DNA from: Dehalococcoidia bacterium
GTDB lineage: Bacteria; Chloroflexota; Dehalococcoidia; Lucifugimonadales; UBA1123
Length of the DNA stretch: 64,000 nt
Direction: 5' to 3'
NCBI GenBank assembly: GCA_009838465.1
Contig: VXRN01000015.1
Coordinates: forward strand, 1-64,000
Below the pieces are notes generated by a model that saw only the letters and a list, made by a program, of their open reading frames with translations, was not told the origin of the DNA and did not search any database. Every line of letters starts with the position of its first letter. The first letter of the stretch is position 1. The translations under genes and the position numbers were made by a program. Positions 52,303-58,391 of this stretch are shown piece by piece.

Positions 52303-53651
52303 ACACATCAGGCGGGGGACGTGAAACTTTGAGAGTAGGAATCATCGGCGCGGGAGCGACAGGGCTTCCGGCGGCCTACGACCTGCTGAAAGCGGGCCAC
52401 CAGGCGGTCGTTTACGAGCGAGCGCCCTTCATCGGCGGACACGCCTCCACATTCGACGTCGGCGGCGAGCGGCTGGAGCGCGGCTACCACCACTGGTTCA
52501 CCTCCGACACCGACATCCTCGACCTGCTCGAAGAGATAGGACTCGGGCACACCATCCGCTGGATAGACTCCACCGCGGGCACGCTCTACGACGGGCAGAT
52601 CTACGACTTCGTCACCCCGTTCGACCTGCTCAAGTTCAAGCCCCTCAGCCTGCCCGACCGCGTCCGCCTCGGACTGATGACCCTCTACCTTCAGCGTCAG
52701 AAGGACTGGCGTAAGTACGAGGGAGTCACCACAGTCGAATGGCTCAGAAAGTACGGCGGACAGCGTATGTACGACACCTTCTGGGGACCTATGCTGCGCG
52801 GCAAGTTCGGCGAGGACTACTTCGACCAGGTCACGATGGCCTGGCTGTGGGGAAAGGTCAACACCCGCGTCAAGTCGCGTGGCAAGAGCATGGTGCGCGA
52901 AATGCTCGGCTACCCCATGGGCAGCTTCGGGTTGGTGTTCGACACGCTTGCCGACAAGATACGCGATATGGGCGGCGAGGTACACATTTCCGCCTCCGTG
53001 AACCGCATTGTGGTAGAGGACGGCAGCGTTCGCGGGCTGGAAGTCCAATTCGGGCAGAACGACCCGGTCGAGGAGCCTTTCGACGTTGTTCTGGCAACGA
53101 CTCCCTCACCAGTGTTCACCCGTCTTGTCCCCAAGCTCCCGGAGGACTACCAGGCCAGGCTGGACAGCGCGCGCTATATGTCCGCCGTGCTGATAGTCAT
53201 GGTGCTGGACAGGAAGCTGTCCGACGTGTACTGGCTCAACGTCGCCGACCGCTCCATCCCCTTTGTCGGCGTGATCGAGCACACCAACCTGATAGGGCCC
53301 GAACACTACGGCGGCAAGCACATAGTCTATCTGTCAAACTATCTCACAACGGACAACCCGCTCTACCGCATGGACCAGGACGAACTCATGCAGGAGTACC
53401 TGCCCCACCTGCGCAAGATAAACCCCGACTTCTCGCCCGACTGGATAGAGAAGATATACCACCACCGCGTTGACGGAGCCCAGCCCATAATCGGAGTGAA
53501 CTACTCCGACCACATCCCAGGCCATCGCACCCCCTTCGACGGCGTCTATCTCGCCAACACCACCCAGATATACCCCGAAGACCGCGGCACCAACTACAGC
53601 GTTCGCATGGGTCGCCAGCTCGCCCGCATGATAATCCAAGACCGCAGCTAG
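52263..53651 (+). CDS. FAD-dependent amine oxidase / phytoene-desaturase-like protein
   Basis: The up to 462-aa protein has the ADP-binding motif VGIIGAGATGLPAAYDLLKAGH, followed by VYERAPFIGGHASTF, and a C-terminal FAD motif (GVYLANTTQIYPEDRGTNYSVRMGRQ). It resembles UDP-galactopyranose mutase-, protoporphyrinogen oxidase- and desaturase-type enzymes; the sugar-envelope context makes a nucleotide- or lipid-sugar substrate conceivable. Start is GTG 52263 (overlapping the previous gene) or TTG 52329 (LRVGIIGAG...), which leaves a more typical N-terminus. Confidence 0.8.
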   Translation: MDRQSFTEKAVKVNTSGGGRETLRVGIIGAGATGLPAAYDLLKAGHQAVVYERAPFIGGHASTFDVGGERLERGYHHWFTSDTDILDLLEEIGLGHTIRWIDSTAGTLYDGQIYDFVTPFDLLKFKPLSLPDRVRLGLMTLYLQRQKDWRKYEGVTTVEWLRKYGGQRMYDTFWGPMLRGKFGEDYFDQVTMAWLWGKVNTRVKSRGKSMVREMLGYPMGSFGLVFDTLADKIRDMGGEVHISASVNRIVVEDGSVRGLEVQFGQNDPVEEPFDVVLATTPSPVFTRLVPKLPEDYQARLDSARYMSAVLIVMVLDRKLSDVYWLNVADRSIPFVGVIEHTNLIGPEHYGGKHIVYLSNYLTTDNPLYRMDQDELMQEYLPHLRKINPDFSPDWIEKIYHHRVDGAQPIIGVNYSDHIPGHRTPFDGVYLANTTQIYPEDRGTNYSVRMGRQLARMIIQDRS

Positions 53652-53957
53652 TACCAAAACCATACGAATTTGTCGTAATCCAGCAGCGAACCGTCATTCC
53701 CGCGAAGGCGGGAATCCAGGGGTGGGGTGGGGTGGCCGGTGCGAGCAGCTGGAAATTTACGAATTCACTCACCCACTTAGACCACCAAAACGAAGTTCAA
53801 GCGGGTTACGCACAGGTCTCTGAATACAGGAACCCCGAAGGACTCGCCGCTAGGCAATCCAGGGGTGGGGCCGGGACGTTCCTTCCCGAAAGTTGTCGCC
53901 TCTTGACTCCTGATATACCATCGCCTGAAGACTTCAACTTCCACGGAGGTAGCCCCA
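53652..53957. repeat. Intergenic region with a GGGAAT hairpin repeat
   Basis: A perfect hairpin ATTCCCGC-GAAG-GCGGGAAT (53696-53715), followed by CCAGGGGTGGGG, belongs to the common GGGAATGACG/CCAGGGG repeat family; CAATCCAGGGGTGGGG recurs at 53856-53871. No gene is supported here. The hairpin may terminate the FAD gene. Confidence 0.55.
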
Positions 53958-55139
53958 ATGACAGACCTTCTTCTCAAAGGCGGCAGAGTCCTCGACCCCT
54001 CACAGGACATAGACGCCCAGTTGGACGTCGCAGTGACCAACGGCGCGATCTCACAGGTCGCCCCGGACATCGCCCCGGATCCCGACACCCGCGTGATAGA
54101 CGTCGCAGGCAAGCTCGTCACGCCCGGGCTCATAGACCTGCACACCCACGTCTATCACGGAGTCAACCAGACAGGCGTAGATCCCGACCTGGCTGGCGTT
54201 TACGCGGGCGTCACCACCGTCGTGGATGCCGGAAGTGCGGGCTGCTACTCCTTCGGAGGCTTCCCGGAGCACGTCGTCCCCAACGCCAGGACCCGCATCG
54301 TGTGTATGCTCCACATATCCCGCACCGGGCTAAGCTACCAGCCCGAACTATCCCGCCGCGAGGACATTGACCTTGAGGAGACAGTGCGCGTCATTCTCGC
54401 CAACAAGCCCCTCATACAGGGAGTGAAGATAAGGGCCATCGGCCCAGCCGTGCCAGTCATGGGCGTCGAGATAGTGAAGCTGGCCAAGCAGGCCGCTAAC
54501 GAGACGGGAGTCCGGCTCATGGTCCACATCGGCGACCGCTCCATCAACGACGAGGGCAGGACGATCACCCACGAACTGCTGCCGCTGCTCGAATCGGGCG
54601 ACATCATCACCCACCTGTTCAGCGGCAACGCGGGACGCATCCTCGACGCCGACGGCAAGATCCTGCCAGAGGTCATGGACGCCCAGCAGAGGGGAGTTTT
54701 CCTCGACACCGCGCACGGGCGGCAAAACTTCAGCTTCGACGTTGCCAGGTCCGCGCTCGAGCAGGGAGTGGAGCCGCGCTCCATAAGCACCGACCTCACC
54801 ATCCCAGGACGGCTCAACACCGTCCACAGCATGGTCGAGATGATGTCGCGCTTCCTCGCGCTCGGATTCAGTCTCGAAGACGTGATACGCATGTCCACCG
54901 TCAACCCCGCCTCCGCGCTCGACATGGAAGACACCCTCGGCAGCCTCGCCGTGGGACGCGAGGCCGACATCAGCGTGCTGGAAGAAGCCACCGGAAACTG
55001 GCTGTTCCACGACACCGAGGGCGCGACCATCACTGGCGACAAGGCTCTCAGCCCCATCCTCACCGTCAGGAGCGGCGAGGTATTCACCGCCGAATGGGGC
55101 CCCCGTCCCTGGGGCTGGCTCCCCGACACCGCCGACTGA
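53958..55139 (+). CDS. Amidohydrolase / deacetylase-type metallohydrolase
   Basis: The 393-aa protein belongs to the dihydroorotase-like amidohydrolase superfamily. The metal motif is LIDLHTHVYHG (HxH), the likely carboxylated Lys is in QGVKIRAIG, further ligands are MVHIGDRS and ITHLFSG, and the catalytic Asp is in RSISTDLTI. The C-terminal composite domain (VGREADISVLEE) is complete. Closest recognisable group is the EF_0837-like amidohydrolase/deacetylase family acting on cyclic or N-acyl amides. ATG with GGAGG 8 bp upstream. Confidence 0.87.
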   Translation: MTDLLLKGGRVLDPSQDIDAQLDVAVTNGAISQVAPDIAPDPDTRVIDVAGKLVTPGLIDLHTHVYHGVNQTGVDPDLAGVYAGVTTVVDAGSAGCYSFGGFPEHVVPNARTRIVCMLHISRTGLSYQPELSRREDIDLEETVRVILANKPLIQGVKIRAIGPAVPVMGVEIVKLAKQAANETGVRLMVHIGDRSINDEGRTITHELLPLLESGDIITHLFSGNAGRILDADGKILPEVMDAQQRGVFLDTAHGRQNFSFDVARSALEQGVEPRSISTDLTIPGRLNTVHSMVEMMSRFLALGFSLEDVIRMSTVNPASALDMEDTLGSLAVGREADISVLEEATGNWLFHDTEGATITGDKALSPILTVRSGEVFTAEWGPRPWGWLPDTAD

Positions 55140-55150
55140 GCAATATAGGG

Positions 55151-55552
55151 ATGCGCCAATTTCACGCTAATACGACACTGATTTTCCTGGGTTCGTGCCT
55201 GCTGTTTGCGGAAGGCGCGCTTGGAGTCATAGCCGCCGTCACCGATGTTGACCCGACCCTGCTTGCCATATTCGCTCTGATAGCGCTGGGCATGGTATTG
55301 ACCGCCTTGGTTATAATGTACATGCGTGACCCTGCCTTTTTGATACTCAGCGGACAGCAGGCTCATGACCTAAGAAGACTGGAGATTTTGATTCGCGGCA
55401 CACCCGATAATCTGGCTGATCTGATTGTCGAAGATCTGAAATCCACAGTCGCGCCTCCCGTCATAGGTACGGGAATTGGGAGTGAAGACACGTTGACTCC
55501 AATTGATGCAGAGGAATCTGAATTAGATACTGATAGCGACTCGACAGGATAG
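55151..55552 (+). CDS. Small two-TM membrane protein, unknown function
   Basis: The 133-aa protein has two hydrophobic segments (about 8-30 and 36-57) and an acidic soluble tail (SEDTLTPIDAEESELDTDSD). No family recognised. ATG 55151 lies 12 bp after the amidohydrolase stop, so it may be co-transcribed with it. Confidence 0.6.
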   Translation: MRQFHANTTLIFLGSCLLFAEGALGVIAAVTDVDPTLLAIFALIALGMVLTALVIMYMRDPAFLILSGQQAHDLRRLEILIRGTPDNLADLIVEDLKSTVAPPVIGTGIGSEDTLTPIDAEESELDTDSDSTG

Positions 55553-55554
55553 GC

Positions 55555-55860
55555 ATGATGACTAAGTTCATAAAAGACCTCGTATGGCAAGAGCATCCCG
55601 ACGACTTCATACCTGCGGAACGAAAAATCTTGCTGTCCCTGTCCATGGAGCGTTGGCATTGGTTAACGATGGACGGCCTTCGCAAGGCTGCTGCCCTCTC
55701 CGAGCAAGAATTCAATGAAGGCTTGGAGTCCCTTATGAATGATGGCTACGTTCGCGCCTACGTTAACGACGACTGGAGCGAACTGATCTTCGGACTGACG
55801 GAACGTGTAGGTCGCGGTGCCCATCCTCTCAAAGATCGCAGGCTGGCCACCAAGAACTAA
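55555..55860 (+). CDS. Small winged-helix-like protein, unknown function
   Basis: The 101-aa protein has a helical pattern compatible with a small winged helix (ERKILLSLSMERWHWLTMDG, LSEQEFNEGLESLMNDGYVRAY). It starts 3 bp after the stop of the two-TM gene, which suggests an operon. DNA binding is a guess based on the fold pattern; it could equally be a protein-interaction domain. Confidence 0.6.
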   Translation: MMTKFIKDLVWQEHPDDFIPAERKILLSLSMERWHWLTMDGLRKAAALSEQEFNEGLESLMNDGYVRAYVNDDWSELIFGLTERVGRGAHPLKDRRLATKN

Positions 55861-55878
55861 ATTGCCACTATCCGAATC

Positions 55879-56058
55879 CTACTCATAGACCGCCCTGCCG
55901 GTCTCGTGCGCTCCTACGAAGCCCCAGTCGTACTCCACAAGACCGACGCCTTCCTGCACGTCCACGCAGCCCTTCTCGTCCACCGCGTCATACCCGTCCC
56001 TGTGCCCCTGCACCGGGATGCTCATACCCTCTATCCCGTAGAAATTGGCGTTTCGCAT
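55879..56058 (-). CDS. 59-aa small protein, unknown function
   Basis: The minus strand encodes 59 residues, beginning MRNANFYGIEGMSIPVQGH and ending EYDWGFVGAHETGRAVYE. The composition is protein-like (Gly, aromatic and charged residues evenly spread), and AGAGG lies 6 bp before the ATG. It converges on the winged-helix-like gene and is divergent from the next gene. I do not recognise it; it could be a fragment of a larger protein family. Confidence 0.5.
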   Translation of the reverse strand: MRNANFYGIEGMSIPVQGHRDGYDAVDEKGCVDVQEGVGLVEYDWGFVGAHETGRAVYE

Positions 56059-56164
56059 CGCCGCCTCTCTCAGAACTCAACCAGAACAACCGTTGCATTA
56101 ACTCTGGATGCTTGATAACATAATAGAACATAATTACTGCTTCAGTCGAAAGGTGATCCCATCC

Positions 56165-56881
56165 ATGCCCAACCCGAAACCCCGATGCTCAGCCCTCAAC
56201 AGCAAAGGAAAACCCTGCAACGCTCGCCCCATACAGCCTGAAGGACTCTGCTTCGGACACCACCCCAAGGCTGACGAGTGGCGGAAGAAAGGCGGACGCC
56301 CCCGCTCCCGGAAACGTGCCGCTCTACCCGCTCCGACTCCCGTGTCCGAGCTCATGGGTGACAGCGCGCTCAACCCCTTGCTGAGAAATATGGAAGAAAT
56401 CATCGCCCAGGTCCACCGTGAAGACCTCGCGCCCGACAGGGCAAGAGCTATGGTCACCGTCGCCAACGCCATGATGAAGATGATAGACAAAGCCGACGAC
56501 TACCCTGCCCTGGATCCGGTTCCTCCCTCCGTGCAGCGCGCCCCTAGTAATTCGGTATTCGACGATCCCCCCGATTGGCTCATAGAACGCATGGGTTACG
56601 CCAGGGGCCTGCTCGAATCTCATGAAGAGCGGCTCGAAACCGACGAAGAATACCGCGAACAGTGGGAACGCGACGAGGAAGAGCGGATACGTGAAGAAGA
56701 CGACTTCGACTACGCTATGGCCAAAGCCCTAAATAGCCTGGCTGACGCAAGCTCGGCTGGCGCAGACCTATCGCAGCCCCCCAGCGACGACAGCTATCGG
56801 GACGCCGCAGATGAAATCGTCTGGAAGACGTTCAGCCACGCCATCGCCGAGCGCAGGCAAGCCGACCCGACACCAGTTTGA
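56165..56881 (+). CDS. Cys/His-motif protein (DUF5763-like N-terminus)
   Basis: The 238-aa protein starts with a probable zinc-binding motif CSALNSKGKPCNARPIQPEG followed by LCFGHH (C-x10-C-x10-C-x2-HH), as in DUF5763 proteins, then GGRPRSRKRAALP. A helical region (NMEEIIAQVHREDLAP...ANAMMKMIDKADD) resembles the small-terminase-like part of mobile-element proteins. An acidic repeat-like tail follows (EYREQWERDEEERIREEDD). The last codons (ACA CCA GTT TGA) coincide with the first copy of a downstream repeat word. ATG 56165 after AGGTG. Confidence 0.65.
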   Translation: MPNPKPRCSALNSKGKPCNARPIQPEGLCFGHHPKADEWRKKGGRPRSRKRAALPAPTPVSELMGDSALNPLLRNMEEIIAQVHREDLAPDRARAMVTVANAMMKMIDKADDYPALDPVPPSVQRAPSNSVFDDPPDWLIERMGYARGLLESHEERLETDEEYREQWERDEEERIREEDDFDYAMAKALNSLADASSAGADLSQPPSDDSYRDAADEIVWKTFSHAIAERRQADPTPV

Positions 56882-57010
56882 CCCAAAAATCCCGGGTTAC
56901 TGGTGAAACTGGTCTGATTCGACCAGTTTCCAACCAGTTTCTCTCCAAAACTGGTACCAGTTTCAACACCAGTTTTACCCTGAAACTGGTATCTGTTTCT
57001 GCACCAGTTT
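56872..57010. repeat. ACCAGTTT iterated-word cluster
   Basis: ACCAGTTT occurs at 56872, 56922, 56933, 56956, 56968 and 57003. Its complement AAACTGGT occurs at 56906, 56948 and 56983, plus a partial ACTGGT at 56899 and a degenerate ATCTGTTT at 56991. The copies at 56948 and 56956 abut as a perfect 16-bp palindrome. Several spacings are near 11-12 bp or multiples. The first copy overlaps the stop codon of the upstream gene. Confidence 0.85.
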
Positions 57011-57043
57011 CAAAGAGACGCTGACACCGGCCTGATAACTCGA

Positions 57044-57073
57044 TTGCCCAACCCACCGACCGGACTCTATAAT
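57044..57073 (+). promoter_or_regulatory. Promoter of the enoyl-CoA hydratase gene
   Basis: TTGCCC (57044-57049), an 18-bp spacer and TATAAT (57068-57073) lie 39 bp upstream of ATG 57112 and just downstream of the ACCAGTTT cluster, which could therefore affect this promoter. Confidence 0.5.
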
Positions 57074-57111
57074 CCACGACGCGACAACCCAAACACCGGA
57101 GATAAGACCGC

Positions 57112-57900
57112 ATGACCGACGACATTCTCGTATCCACGCAGGACCGCATAGCGACCGTAACCTTCAACCGGCCGCGTCAGCGCAACGCGATCAGCTATCA
57201 CGGCTGGCTCGAACTCAGGCGCATAGCAATGGACCTGGATCGCGACCCGGAAGTGCGCGTCGTAGTGTTCACCGGCGCGGGCGACGCCGCCTTCTCCGCC
57301 GGAGCCGACATCAAGGACTTCGAGGACTACCGCGACAACTCCGAGAAGGCAGTCGTCTATGCCGAAGCATTCGACGGCGCGATGGACACCATCGAGTCTA
57401 TGTCCAAGCCCACAATCTGCCTGATTAAGGGCTTCTGCGTCGGCGGAGGATGCGAACTCTCCATGGCGACCGACATACGCATCGCCGCCGACAACAGCCG
57501 CTTTGGAATCCCGGTAGCCCGCCTCTCCATCCTCGTTGGGTACAAGGAGATGCGCCGCCTCGTGCAGCTCGTCGGGCCCGGCAACGCTGCCTACATCCTG
57601 CTCTCCGCTCGTCTCATCGACGCGCAGGAAGCGTACAGGATCGGACTGGTCACCCAGACTGTCCCATTGGAAGAAGTCTCCGACGTAGCCTACGATCTCG
57701 CCCGCGAGATGGTCCCGCTCGCGCCCCTGTCCCAGGCGCGCCACAAGGAGATACTCCAGACGGTCCTCAAGAACCCCGGCCTCAAGTCCCTGTCCGAAGA
57801 GGAAGAACTGCTCCCCTTCACCAACTTCGACAGCGAAGACTTCCAGGAAGGCCGCAGCGCGTTCATCGAACGCCGCACTCCGACCTTCCAGGGCCGCTGA
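57112..57900 (+). CDS. Enoyl-CoA hydratase / isomerase family protein
   Basis: The 262-aa crotonase-fold protein has the oxyanion-hole motif AFSAGADIKDFEDY (about 63-76), the second motif IKGFCVGGGCELSMATDIRIA and the trimer-interface tail ARHKEILQTVL. The catalytic Glu positions are only partly conserved (FGIPVARLSI), so the reaction may be hydration, isomerisation or other acyl-CoA chemistry. ATG with GGAG 10 bp upstream. It is followed after 29 bp by the YciI gene. Confidence 0.88.
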   Translation: MTDDILVSTQDRIATVTFNRPRQRNAISYHGWLELRRIAMDLDRDPEVRVVVFTGAGDAAFSAGADIKDFEDYRDNSEKAVVYAEAFDGAMDTIESMSKPTICLIKGFCVGGGCELSMATDIRIAADNSRFGIPVARLSILVGYKEMRRLVQLVGPGNAAYILLSARLIDAQEAYRIGLVTQTVPLEEVSDVAYDLAREMVPLAPLSQARHKEILQTVLKNPGLKSLSEEEELLPFTNFDSEDFQEGRSAFIERRTPTFQGR

Positions 57901-57929
57901 GGATATTCATAATCTGAGGAGACGACACA

Positions 57930-58352
57930 ATGCGAGTCATGGTATTGGTAAAAGCGACTAAAGACAGCGAAGCGGGCATCATTCCCTCCCCCGAACTCTT
58001 CGAGGCCATGGGCAGGTTTAACGATGAGTTGATGGAGGCCGGCATACTCCGGGAAGGCGAGGGGCTTAAGCCGTCGTCCGAGGGCAAGCGAATAGCGTTC
58101 GACGGCCCCGCCCGCACCGTCAGCGATGGCCCGTTCGCACACACCGGAGAACTCGTCGCCGGATTCTGGCTATGGGAAGTCGAGGACATGGACGAAGCAG
58201 TCGAGTGGGTGAAACGTTGCCCCAACCCGATGCCCGGCCCCAGTGAAATCGAGATCCGCCCCCTCTACGAGCTCGCCGACTTCGCCGACGCCATCCCGAC
58301 CGAAGTCGCCGACGCTGAAGAGCGGATGCGGGAGGAGATGGCGGGTAACTGA
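57930..58352 (+). CDS. YciI family (DGPF-domain) protein
   Basis: The 140-aa protein starts MRVMVLVKATKDSEAG and contains SDGPFAHTGELVAGFWLWEV, the DGPF variant of the YciI ferredoxin-like fold, with AVEWVKRCPNP following. Such proteins are often encoded near ECF sigma factors; none is present here. Function unknown. ATG with GAGGA 8 bp upstream; likely co-transcribed with the enoyl-CoA hydratase gene. Confidence 0.85.
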   Translation: MRVMVLVKATKDSEAGIIPSPELFEAMGRFNDELMEAGILREGEGLKPSSEGKRIAFDGPARTVSDGPFAHTGELVAGFWLWEVEDMDEAVEWVKRCPNPMPGPSEIEIRPLYELADFADAIPTEVADAEERMREEMAGN

Positions 58353-58391
58353 GCGCTCTCGTTCGTCTAGCTTTCGCGACCGCATTTAGCT

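Noticed and set aside
56872-57010. CRISPR array at the ACCAGTTT cluster
   Set aside because: Units are 8 bp, in both orientations, with 3-40-bp irregular gaps and no cas genes.
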